The position numbers were made by a program, and so were the translations under genes. The notes below the pieces were generated by a model that made no database searches, was not told where the DNA came from, and worked only from the letters and a program-made list of their open reading frames with translations. This document shows, in pieces, positions 1 to 9,821 of a DNA stretch of 64,000 bases (positions are counted from its first letter, which is position 1; each line of letters begins with the position of its first letter). The stretch comes from Beta vulgaris subsp. vulgaris (taxonomy: Eukaryota; Streptophyta; Magnoliopsida; Caryophyllales; Amaranthaceae), in assembly GCF_026745355.1 (NCBI RefSeq), contig NC_079204.1:48424285-48488284 (forward strand), written 5' to 3'.

Positions 1-268
1 TAGAGAATTCATGTTTTAGAGACTTACTGCCATATGTTTGCCACTGTGATGTCAACTTGGTTTGACTTATTGTAGTATTGTGTTGCGGACTTGCGGTGCT
101 TCATGTGATACATGTAGGGCAGTAGGAATTTGCTTAGTAACTGATGCTTACATATTTTTGTAATTTTTTTTTTGTCTTTTCGTGGTTAAAATTTGTATAA
201 CTGCTGTTTATCACATGCTGTCACCCCCGTGACCCTTCTGCTTTCGTTTCAATTGTATATAGTGAACT

Positions 269-1291
269 ATGTCGAACCTTACAAAACTTGAATTTGCGGC
301 CCTTGATATTACTGGCAAGAACTATTTGTCTTGGGTGCTAGATGCTGAAATTCACCTAGATGCAAAAGACCTTGGTGATACAATCAAAGAAGGATATAAA
401 GCAACAAGTCAAAACAAAGCTAAGGCTATGATATTTCTTCGCCACCACCTCCATGAGGGTCTTAAGATTGAGTACTTGACTGTGAAATATCCACAAGTCC
501 TTTGAAGTAATCTAAAGGAAAGGTATGACCACCAGAAAACTAATACTACCCAAAGCTCGTTATGACTGGTTACATTTAAGACTACAAGACTTTAAGTCTG
601 TAAGTGAATATAACTCAGCTATGTTCAGAATTACTTCACAATTGAAATTATGTGGATAGAAAATCACTGATGCAGAAATGCTAGAGAAAACATACACTAC
701 CTTTCATGCGAATAATGTTGTCCTGCAGACACAATATCGTGAAAAGGAATTTAAGAAATATTCTGAACTTATATCTTGTCTCCTTGTGGCTGAGCAAAAT
801 AATGAGCTACTGATGAAAAATCATGAATCACGTCCAACTGGTTCTGCTCCATTCCCTGAAGCGAATGCGAATCCCATAATGGGAAAGAAAATATCATGCC
901 AACAATAGTGGACGTGGACGTGGACGTGGATATGGACATGGTCGAGGACGTGGACGTGGATACGGATATGGTCGAGGTCGAGGCCGAGGTGGTTCTTTCC
1001 AGAATTCATATTCCCACCAGAAGGGGACAATAAAGATGATAACAAACAAGAGAAAGATAAAAATGAGAACGTGACCAATGTATGTTACAGATGTGGAGGA
1101 AAAGGTCATTGGTCTCGTACGTGTCGTACACCAAAACACTTGGTTGACCTTATCAACAATCATTGAAGCAAAAGGGAAAGAAAGTAGAAACAAATCTTGT
1201 GTACGAAGATGGCGAAGGTGATTTTGATTGTGGCAATACAACTCACCTGGAAGTTGCTGATTTCTTCACCACCCCTGAAGGGAATAACTAA
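269..1291 (+). pseudogene. Copia A gag pseudogene
   Basis: Gag would package element RNA into virus-like particles. It starts at ATG 269 and resembles the gag of the young Copia (LD-type N-terminus, then the RHHLHE motif). A stop at 503-505 and frame changes near 540-670 and 900 break it. A canonical CX2CX4HX4C zinc knuckle (CYRCGGKGHWSRTC) is readable around 1083-1124, after an Arg/Gly-rich tract near 905-990. The frame ends at TAA 1289-1291. Not functional as sequenced. Confidence 0.8.
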
Positions 1292-1515
1292 TCCTTAGAT
1301 TCGATTATGGTCATTTAAAGAATAAAACTTCGTTTTCATTTATTAAGTTATTACTATGAATTTGTTTGGATTATGTATTTATTTTATTTTAGATTTTATT
1401 TGTTAGTACTATGATTTTATATGACATTGTTAAATTTTGGTTATTTAGTTATTCTTATATATTATTGTTATTTCATTTATTTGAAGAATATGAATCCCCT
1501 CAAGTTTAGTTAGCA
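1292..1515 (+). other. AT-rich intron-like spacer between gag and pol of Copia A
   Basis: After the gag stop come 224 very T-rich bases without coding potential. Then a short stretch ending in TTTGAAGAATATGAAT leads into the protease region. The young Copia at 15388-22124 has a shorter spacer at the same position, ending in a similar TATGAAGATATGAAT. Conserved position with diverged, T-rich sequence is what a spliced or regulatory spacer would look like. That reading is inference. Confidence 0.5.
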
Positions 1516-3485
1516 ATGAATGGTGAAGATTTATGCCTAGCAGACAGTGCAACTACTCATACCATACTAAAAAGCAAGAAATATTTCTCTTATTTGACAA
1601 TGAAAGAAACTAGTGTGAGTACTATATCAGTAGTACAAAGATAATTGAAGGCTCCGGAAGAGCAAATAATTATTACTATGGGAACAAAATTTGAAATCAT
1701 TGATGCACTATATTCTCCCAAATCTCAAAGAAATTTATTGAGCTTTAAAGATATTCGCCATAATGGATATCATATTGAGACAATAAGTGAAGGAAATGTT
1801 GAATACCTTCATATCACGAGTATTACCCAAGGCACTAAGAATATTTTGGAGAAATTACCTGCATTTTCCACTGGTCTGTGCTACACTAAAATCAATACAA
1901 TTGAAACATATGCCATAGTAAACAGGAAGTTTGCAGATAATTTCACTATTTGGCATGACCGGTTGGGCCACCCTGGTTCAATAATGATGCGGAAAATAAT
2001 TGAAAATTCATGTGGACATTCATTGAAGAACCAGAAGATTCTTCCTAATGATTTCTCATGGTGCTTTTCACAAGGCAAGTTGATAATACGACCTTCACCA
2101 ACCAAAATAGATTTTGAATCTATCAATTTTTTGGAACGTATACAGGGAGATATTTGTGGGCCAATTCACCCACATGTGGAACATTTAGATATTTTATGGC
2201 TTTAATTGACGCATCGAGTAGATGGTCACATGTATCCTTGCTATCAACTCGCAACCCGGCGTTTGCGAGACTACTTGCTCAATTAATTAGATTACGAGCA
2301 CATTTTCCAGATTTCCCTATGAAGGCAATCCGCCTTGATAATGCTGGTGAATTCACTTCTCAAGCCTTTGATGATTATTACATGTCTATTGGGATAAGTG
2401 TTGAACATCCTGTAGCACATGTTCACACACAAATGGTCTAGCTGAATCATTAATAAAGCGTCTCCAGTTGATTGCTAGTCCACTACTTATGAAGTCCAAA
2501 CTCCCAATCTCTTCTTGGGGACATGCTATATTACATGCAGCAGCATTAATTCGCATCAGGCCAACGAGTAATCAAAAGTTCTCCCTATCACAATTGGTTT
2601 TTGGTCAGGAACCAAATATTTCCCATCTAAAAGTTTTTGGATGTGCTGTATATGTTCCAATTGCTCCACCACATCGTTCTAAGATAGGTCCTCAAAGGAG
2701 GTTAGGAATATATGTTGGATATGAATCTCCATCAATAATTAAATATCTAGAGCCATCCACAGGGAATCTATTTAAGGCTCGATTTGCAGACTGTCACTTT
2801 AATGAGTCAGTTTTTCCAACATTAAGGGGAGAGAATAAACAGCTGGAGAAGGAAATCAGTTGGAATGAATTATCATTATCTCATCTTGATCCTCGTAATA
2901 AACAATGTGAATTAGAAGTCCAAAAGATAATTCATTTACAAAGCTTAGCAAATCGATTGCCAGACGCATTTACTGACCCAAATAGAGTAACCAAGTCGCA
3001 TATACCAGCTGTGAATGCTCCAATTAAAATTGATGTCCCAGAAGGAAAACATCAAACTACTAGTGAGTCTACAGCACGCCTGAAGCGTGGTAGACCTATT
3101 GGTTCCAAAGATAAGAATCCTCGGAAAAGAAAAGGAGCGGGAATTGATAATGGCTAGATCGAGGAAACAAAGAATTTTGAAGGATCTCCAGGAGAGACTT
3201 TAGACATGGCAAAGGAAGAAATTCAGGTACCTGACAATGAAGAGATCTCAACTGATTATGTCATGTCTGGAATAAAATGGAACCGAAATAAAATCGACGT
3301 CGATGAAATTTTTGCATGCAATGTAGCAGTTGATGTTATGGAAGAAAATGAGGATCATGAACCAAAGTCTATTGAAGAGTGTGCACAAAGTGATGATTGG
3401 CCAAAATGGAAGGAAGCAATTGAGGCAGAATTAAAATCTCTTGCAAAGAGAGAAGTCTTTGGACCAGTAGTCCGTACACCTAAAG
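1516..3485 (+). pseudogene. Copia A pol pseudogene (protease, integrase, start of RT linker)
   Basis: ATG 1516 opens the protease region with D-S-A-T-T-H where an active Copia protease has D-S-G; this may itself be inactivating. The GAG-pre-integrase segment (WHDRLGHPG) is at about 1951-1980. The integrase core follows (GDICGPIHP, then LDNAGEFTS near 2330-2360, then NGLAES broken by a frameshift at about 2432). The integrase C-terminal part runs to about 3150 (FGCAVYVPIAPP). A last open segment, 3206-3502, covers the linker to reverse transcriptase and ends where homology stops. Frameshifts lie near 2165-2195 and 2430; an in-frame stop at 3157 splits the linker. Confidence 0.85.
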
Positions 3486-3502
3486 GATATTATTGTAATT
3501 AA

Positions 3503-4223
3503 ACTTAAGGTAGGGTAGACTAGTTTCTCTATTTCATATTTAGATATTGAACAATTAGATATTTAGACTTTCTCGTACTAAAACACACAAAAAATCATCA
3601 AAATATTTTAATTACCAACTACCCATCACTCGTATAATTTTTTATTCCTAATCTACCCTTCCACCAATTCCCAATGATCATTAATCAACACCATTAATAA
3701 TTGAAAATGGAAAATGACCAGCTTAAATATGCAATTCTTCAGTCTTCATCAATCCATCTCATATAATGCTTTGTCAAACTCTACTGAGAACTTTCAACTA
3801 AGAGTCTAAGCTTTAGCCTAATTCAATCCATCTCACCTAATAATTTAGTCAGCATAACATGACTGATATTACTCTACTTCTAAAAGAATGGGAGCGAAGG
3901 AAGTAGAATTAAGAAGCAAAAAATAGAACACAAAAACTGGTGAACTAAATCCGTCAATATGGAAACATATACAAGTGACAGCTGAACAGCTACCCCTCTG
4001 GCCCTCCATGTTTCTCTTAAAACAAAATAGAATAACATGACAAACTAAAAAAAGTAAGATTAAGAATAAGGGTAAACGGGATAAAAATTACTACCATTTT
4101 GAGTTCCTTCCACTACAGGATCCTTTATTATACCACTCTTTTTTTTAGATGCAAAATTTGATTATTCTAATTTATCTATCAAAAAAACAAATGTTGTATT
4201 TGAAAAGGTAGAAGTAGGTTTTA
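3503..4223. other. Non-coding stretch, nothing recognised
   Basis: AT-rich DNA between the truncated end of Copia A and the TSD of Copia B. I see no conserved coding frame, terminal repeats or RNA gene in it. Confidence 0.6.
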
Positions 4224-4228
4224 GATAC

Positions 4229-4375
4229 GGTTAGCGCTCTATATATTATATGTATTAGGAATAGGATTATTATTCCTAATCTGTGGTGAAGTAGGACTCT
4301 CGCTCTACTTAGGTTGTATAAATATATTATGACGATGAATGAGAAAGGTGACAAAAATTGAACCTATTAATTTAT
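4229..4375 (+). repeat. 5' LTR of Copia B
   Basis: Matches the 3' LTR at 7199-7338 with scattered substitutions and a few small indels, including a short CTCGCT-type duplication near 4297-4303. The right end is approximate because the AT-rich terminus has diverged. The TSD copy GATAC is immediately upstream. Confidence 0.8.
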
Positions 4376-4439
4376 TTTTGATTATAAAAAAAAACTCCCT
4401 ATGTTATTCTTGATTATAAAACTCCTTATGAGTGTTTGT

Positions 4440-7161
4440 CTAGCAAGCTCCCTTCGATGACAAATATTAGAATTTTTGGTTGTTTGTGTCATGCATATAA
4501 TGGCGGTGATAAGTTTGCCAGCAGGAGTCGTAGATGTATTTTGTTGGATACTCTTACACTCAGAAAGGATGTAAATTATATGACTTAGACACCAAACAAT
4601 ATTTTGTTTCTCGTGATGTTAAGTTTATTGAAAATAAATTTTCTTTTATTGTATCTGAACCTTTGAGAGAGATGCATGTTGAGGGATAGGCAGTGGTTGA
4701 TGAATTTCATGATGAAGTGTTGAAGTTCCCGTAGGCGTTGAAGGGGGACTTGGTGTAAGGCGGGCGTGGCCGAGGAGCTTGCCGAGGATGATCTGCCTTG
4801 TGAGATGGTTTCCGAGACTGAGGAGCCGTGTGGCGTGGCACCACGCGTGGCCCCGGATGTTGGGGTGCCTCGTGATAAGGGTGTTGCCAGGGAGGGAGTA
4901 GAGAGGATGGTCTTGCAGATATGGGATAGGGAAAACGTATGAAAATCCCAAATAAGAAATTGCAGGATTATGTTATTCATATTGTAGTGAAAAAGAAAAG
5001 TTCATCTATTCAGGCACATGTTTATCACGTCTTCAGTAGGGGTGAGCAGAAATTCTGGGTACCCAGACCCAGACCCGGACCTGGTATGGACCCGCCGGGT
5101 CTGGATTCGGACCCGATCTAACTGGGTCTGGTCTGGGTCTAAGAAAATTAACCCAGTTGCATCTGATTCTAATTCTAGGTAGAATTTTGTCGGATTCGGT
5201 ACGTGGTGAGTACCCGGTTCTGCTCTAGGTACCCGGTTGGAGCGGGTCTAGGTCCGGATACCCGGTACTTAGAATTGGTTTTTTTTTTTATATACTCATA
5301 TAGAATTGGTAATAGGATAATAGTTATTAAGTAAAAACTTAGTACTTAGTAGGCCTTTAGGCCCATTTAATTTTTTTTAAAATTTTACAGCTCAATTGGC
5401 CCATCTTAGTATGTTGTTAAACTTACAAATGGGTACCCAGTTCTGGACCTGGTACCTACCGGTTCCGGGTCTGGGTCCAAAAATTTAGGACCCGGTTGGA
5501 CCAGTTCCAATTCCAGATTTTTAATACCCACTGGGTCCGGGTCTATGAAATTCTACCGGGTACCCGGTTGTGCTCACCCCTAGTCTTCAGATACTCCATA
5601 TCCTATTACAAATTATTTTAGTTATGAAAAGTTTTCTGATGAATATCATAGATTTCTAACAACTATAACTGCAGGGCACCTTCCCAAGTCATTTAAAGAA
5701 GTTATAAAGCATGAAGGGTGGCGTGAAGCCATGGGAGGTGAGATAAAAGCTATGAAGGATCAAGGCACATGGAAATTGCAACTTCTTCCTCCAGGCAAGA
5801 AGGCCTTGGGAAGTAAGTGGGTGAATATCGAAAAATATGATGAGCAGGGAAAACTGCAGCGGTTGAAGGCCAAATTCGTTATATTTGGTCATCATCAGGT
5901 GGAAGGAATTGATTATAATGAAACTTTTGTCCCTGTACCAAAAATGACAACAGTTCGTACTTTCTAGGCTATTGCAGCAGTGAAAAAAATGGGATATTCA
6001 TTATATGGATGCCCATAATGCATTTTTACATGGTAATTTGGAGGAAGAAGTGTATATGAAAATTCCTCTTGGGAGAAAACCCTAATCTGGTGTGCAGGAT
6101 GAAAAACAAACAGGCGCCTAGGTGTTGGTTTGTCAAATTAGCCACTGCTTTGAAAGCCTATGGGTTTAAACAGTCTTATTCTGACTATTCCTTATTCACT
6201 TTGACCAGGAAAAAATATGCATCTGAACGTTCTTATCTATGTGGATGATATGATTATTGCAGGGAATGATCATGAAGCTTTACTGAACTCCAAATCTTAT
6301 TTTGGCAAATGTTTTATAATGAAGGATTTAGGTGCTTTGAAATATTTCCTAGTTCTTGAAATTGCTCAGGGGCTGCATGAAATTTTTACGAGTCAACAAA
6401 ATATGCCTTGGATATCATATCTGAGGCCGGCTTATTGGGTGCCAAGCCAGCCGAGTTTCCTATGGAGCAGCTCCATCAGCTTCCTTTCGCTGATCTCCTT
6501 TGTTTAATGATGCAGAGAAATATCGCAGATTGATGGACATGTTGATTTACCTTGCTGTTACTATACCAGATCTGGCATATTATGTTCGTATTTTGTCACA
6601 GTTTATGCAGGCTCCTAAAGTTGTTCATTAGGAGGCCGCTCTGAGAGTGGTTAGATACTTGAAGAAAAATCCAAGGAGTATTATTTCGTTCTCATAGTAA
6701 TCTCCGCCTTAAAGGTGGTGTGATTCTGATTGAGTTAGTTGTCCTATTACTCGGAGATCCTTAAGTGGGTGGTTTGTATTGTTGGGATATTATCATGTTT
6801 CCTAGAAGACTAAGAAGCAGCTTACAGTGTCTCGATCGTCTACAGAGGTCGAATATCGTTCTATGGCTGCTATAATTTGTGAATTAAAGTGGTTAAAACA
6901 GCTACTAGGTGATCTTGGAGTTCAGCATCCTGCAGGGATGAGATTATATTGTGATAGTCAATCTGCGTTATATATTGCCAAGAATCCGGTATTTCATGAA
7001 CGTACTAAACATATTGAGGCTGACTACTGTCGTTTTGTTCGTGATGTTGTGACTGAAGGATTAGTGAGTCCATCATATGTTCCTAATACTAAGTTTCAAT
7101 TGGCAGATATTTTACTAAAGCACTTGGTAGGAGTCAATTTGAATGTTTGTTGTCCATGTTG
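4440..7161 (+). pseudogene. Copia B pol remnant (integrase C-terminus, RT, RNase H)
   Basis: Recognisable pieces are: integrase C-terminal FGCLCHAYN with the downstream GDKFASRSR segment (4474-4535); the RT N-terminal block at 5690-5967 (GSKWV, then VEGIDYNETFVPV); the RT active-site segment at about 6217-6350 ([13 protein letters not shown]); and RNase H at 6827-7125 (STEVEYRSMA, then YCDSQSALYIA and HIEADYC). The blocks are separated by stops and frameshifts, and the 546-bp MITE at 5037-5582 splits the first part. It belongs to a different Copia lineage from elements A and C. Non-functional. Confidence 0.85.
5037..5582. mobile_element. hAT-type MITE nested in Copia B
   Basis: Perfect 12-bp terminal inverted repeats (TAGGGGTGAGCA at the left, TGCTCACCCCTA at the right) are flanked by a perfect 8-bp TSD, GTCTTCAG (5029-5036 and 5583-5590). 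Eight-bp duplications with such ends point to the hAT superfamily. The 546-bp interior is made of GGGTCTGG/CCCAGACC-type motifs on both strands, is far more GC-rich than its surroundings and has no transposase, so it is non-autonomous. Confidence 0.92.
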
Positions 7162-7198
7162 AGCGTTTGCAGTTTGCATGCTCCAACTTGAGGGAGGG

Positions 7199-7338
7199 TG
7201 TTAAGACTCTATATATTATATGTGTTAATAATAGGATTGTTATTCCTAATCTATGATGAAGTAGGACTCTACTTAGGTTGTATAAATATATCCCAATGAT
7301 GAATGAGAAAGGTGACAGAAATTGAACCTAATTTAACA
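7199..7338 (+). repeat. 3' LTR of Copia B
   Basis: A 140-bp TG...CA repeat, preceded by a polypurine tract and followed by the TSD copy GATAC (7339-7343). It contains a TATA-like TATAAATATAT near 7280-7290, as expected for an LTR promoter. Confidence 0.85.
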
Positions 7339-7619
7339 GATACTAAATTAGTTTTTAGACTTGGACTATGCCCCCAGTATTGACATTTTTTATTTATGAA
7401 AAATTTGCCAAAAAACCTTTTAAAAATTCAATTTTGTGAAAAAAAAACGTTTTAAAGCATTATTTGAAAAAAAAACCATAAAATGGATTTTCTTTGCAAG
7501 ATGAACCTTATTCCATTTTCCGGTGTGGTTTTGGGATACATAGGGGTGACCCTTTTATCTTCCTTTAACCCCCGATTTACATTAATTACAGCATCACCCT
7601 TATACGGGTGTATTCTCTT

Positions 7620-7770
7620 CAACTTATTGGAACTTATTAAACCTGATTGGACCTGATTCAACTTATTGGACCCAATTGAACCAGATTGGACCTTATATGA
7701 ACTTATTAACCTGATTGAAACTTATTAGACCTTATTGGACCTGATTGAAACTTATTTGACCTTATTAGAC
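7620..7770 (+). repeat. Degenerate ~22-bp array (ACCTGATTGGAACTTATT type), left copy
   Basis: Short tandem units built from ACTTATTGGACCTGATTG with point changes. The same unit in the same orientation recurs at 8625-8745 near the other end of the MULE-like element. Confidence 0.75.
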
Positions 7771-8299
7771 AAAAAAATTGACCATTAATAACATAAATAT
7801 TACCCCTAATGTAAATACTACCCCTCAAAATTTATTATGAAGTAATAATTATTAAAATTTGTCCTTTAAAAAATAATTATTATTAATTATCTCTTATGAT
7901 AATTAATTTAACAAAAAAATTTACTATTTATATATTTGCCTATACATTACTTTCACCACTAATATATCTAATAGTCTTATTTTGATTTTATAAAGCACTA
8001 GTAGAAAATCAAAAGTTTATTAACATTTATTGCTAACAAGTTAAAATTGGCACACATGAAAAATTCTCACTCCACTTTCATTTACGTGAGGGTAGTAGAA
8101 TGCATTAACCCCTTATCTCAGACTCTACTTTCATATCCGGTGAGGATAATGAAGCAATCAATTGATAACATTTATATCTTTCATTGTTATTAGTAACAAA
8201 AACATGTTATCTCTAGTTATTTAAAGACGAATTGCAAAATATTGTAATTATAATGATTATTATTGTTACCCTTAATTATTTGACCGTGATTATAATATT

Positions 8300-8615
8300 A
8301 TTTGATGATAATATAATCAGCTAATAATAATATATATGAATAATCAAATAATAGATAATAATACAAGTATAATACTATACATTGTGGTACTTTAATAAAA
8401 AATTCTAATAATAACATAATCAGCTAATAGTAATATGAATAATAAAATAATGGACAATAATACAAATATTTAATAAAATAATAGACGCTAATACAAGTAT
8501 AATACTATATCATCATTGTGGTACTTTAATTAAAATTCTAATAATAACATAATCAGCTAATAGTGATATGAAATTATGAATAGTAAAATAATAGACAATA
8601 ATACAAATGTTTATT
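8300..8615 (+). repeat. Three-copy tandem repeat (~110-130 bp unit)
   Basis: Each unit contains ATAATCAGCTAATA, then AATAATAGACAATAATAC, then (in two copies) AGTATAATACTAT and TTGTGGTACTTTAAT. Copies start near 8305, 8405 and 8540. They lie inside the MULE-like element. Confidence 0.7.
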
Positions 8616-8624
8616 GAACATTGA

Positions 8625-8745
8625 CTATTTGGACCTTATTAGACCCGATTGGAACTTATTGCACCTGATTGGAACTTATTGGACCTGATTGGAACTTATT
8701 GCCCTAATTGGACCTTATTGCAACTTATCTGAACTTATTGGACCC
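8625..8745 (+). repeat. Degenerate ~22-bp array (GGACCTGATTGGAACTTATT), right copy
   Basis: At least five consecutive units of GATTGGAACTTATTGGACCT type; counterpart of the array at 7620-7770. Confidence 0.8.
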
Positions 8746-8915
8746 GAAACCTAATTTTTTAAGTTGAGGAGAACGCACCCTACTTCTCAAAAACCACATT
8801 GGAAATGAGAATAGGTTTCATCTGGCAAAAAAAAAAAAAAAATCAATTTGTGGTTTTCTTTCGCAAAATTGAACTTTTGAAAGGTTTTTTTTAGCAAATT
8901 TTCCTTTATTTATTA

Positions 8916-9164
8916 CTCCCTCTATCTTTTTTCTAGTTGATACATTTTACCATTTAGACATGTCTATTTTTAGTTGCTATATTTGCCAAATATTTCTACT
9001 TTTAGTATGTGGTACCTACATATTATTTATACCCTTATTTTTGTCTTCATCACACAAAAAGACAACTACTTTATGCTTTAAATTTCTACTTTTTAATGGT
9101 ACCCACATATCTTCTTGGTCTGTGTGCTAAAGTAAATTTAGCAACTATAAAAAGACGGGGAGAG
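8916..9164. mobile_element. Stowaway-like MITE
   Basis: The ends CTCCCTCTATCTTTTTT and (right) AAAAAGACGGGGAGAG are imperfect inverted repeats of the Stowaway type, and a TA dinucleotide flanks both sides (8914-8915 and 9165-9166). It is 249 bp with no ORF. It starts two bases after the TSD of the MULE-like element. Confidence 0.75.
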
Positions 9165-9425
9165 TAATATTTTACATTATAATGATAACGCTAAATATGA
9201 TTTGGTTGAGTGATAGAGACTTTAATATATGAATTTGAAGTGATGGTAGAAAATTTAATATAAGAATGATGTTGCTCCAGCCCATGAGGCCATCAGTTAG
9301 CGAATCTCTATCGCCTGTCTACTTTTCGATTCTTTTCATGTTGATTTTAATTTGCTCTTTTTACTTTTCTTGTACGATTTCTCGTTGTCAAAATAATTAT
9401 AATAATAATAAAATCAACTAAATTT

Positions 9426-9818
9426 CGCTCAAACCCTAGCCCCCCTCTCTTTTCTTTTATCTCTAAAACCCTAACCTCCCTTACCTCTTCTTCATCGACT
9501 AAGGGCTGCCATGGATGTTTTCATCCATGGTAAGCCCCATTTTCCCTTTTATTTTTAGTTTTTAGTTATTTTTTTGTTTTGTTTAATAAATTAGTATCTG
9601 TTTATGAGATTTAATCTCTGTTGTGTAGATCTCCTTCTCCCCTATAGGAGTTGTGAGTATGATTATTTTGTTTTTAAGTATGAGAAAATGTTCTCATTGG
9701 TTGAAGTTCAAGACTCAACATGAAGGTATTGTAATCTGGGATGCGGTAAACATGGCTCGATTAAGAATGCTCTTCCCAAATTATGTCAGAATGATAGACT
9801 TTCTCATTAATAGCTTAT
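9426..9818 (+). other. Possible promoter-proximal gene fragment with two teloboxes
   Basis: AAACCCTAG (about 9430) and AAACCCTAA (about 9466) are telobox-like motifs common in plant 5' UTRs. They precede ATGGATGTTTTCATCCATG (9511-9529), followed at once by GTAAGC, a good splice donor. An acceptor TTGTGTAG sits before 9630. The joined frame is only about 37 codons and ends in TGA at 9718-9720; another short frame covers about 9720-9818. I recognise no family. It could be a gene remnant or a short transcribed region. Confidence 0.2.
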
Positions 9819-9821
9819 AAC

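Larger units (their letters stand above)
1..3485 (+). mobile_element. Decayed Copia LTR retrotransposon A (5' and 3' parts missing)
   Basis: A Ty1/copia-type gag-pol region reads left to right through gag, zinc knuckle, protease, integrase and the integrase-RT linker, then stops abruptly near 3485, just before reverse transcriptase would begin. What follows is unrelated AT-rich DNA. No LTR is recognised in the window: bases 1-268 look like element leader, but the left boundary lies outside or is lost. Gag and pol contain several stops and frameshifts, so this is an old copy. Its proteins are clearly related to those of the young Copia at 15388-22124 (same domain order, same gag/pol spacer), so both belong to one lineage. 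No TSD could be defined. Confidence 0.85.
4229..7338 (+). mobile_element. Internally deleted Copia retrotransposon B with both LTRs
   Basis: Two direct copies of a ~140-bp sequence, about 4229-4375 and 7199-7338, are the LTRs: both read CTCTATATATTATATGT, then TTATTCCTAATCT, then GAGAAAGGTGACA. The 3' LTR is TG...CA, and the polypurine tract GAGGGAGGG lies just before it (7190-7198). A 5-bp duplication GATAC flanks the pair (4224-4228 and 7339-7343). The 5' LTR start has decayed from TG to GG. The interior begins almost directly in the integrase C-terminal region (FGCLCHAYN near 4474-4500), so leader, gag, protease and most of integrase are deleted. RT and RNase H follow, much broken. A hAT-type MITE is inserted at 5037-5582. 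Total length is 3110 bp. Confidence 0.88.
7398..8904. mobile_element. Non-autonomous Mutator-like (MULE) TIR element
   Basis: Long terminal inverted repeats: the left end GAAAAATTTGCCAAAAAACC and, on the opposite strand, the right end GGAAAATTTGCTAAAAAAAA continue to match for about 60-100 bp with mismatches (through the TTCAATTTTGTGAAA/TTCAATTTTGCGAAA segment). A 9-bp duplication TTTATTTAT flanks the element (7389-7397 and 8905-8913). Long TIRs with a 9-bp TSD indicate Mutator-like elements, though the TSD is low-complexity. No transposase is encoded. The interior holds two arrays of a ~22-bp unit and a three-copy tandem repeat. Confidence 0.8.

Noticed and set aside
821..1241. Minus-strand His/Val- and Pro/Arg-rich ORFs
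   Set aside because: Antisense reading of the Arg/Gly-rich tract of Copia A gag.
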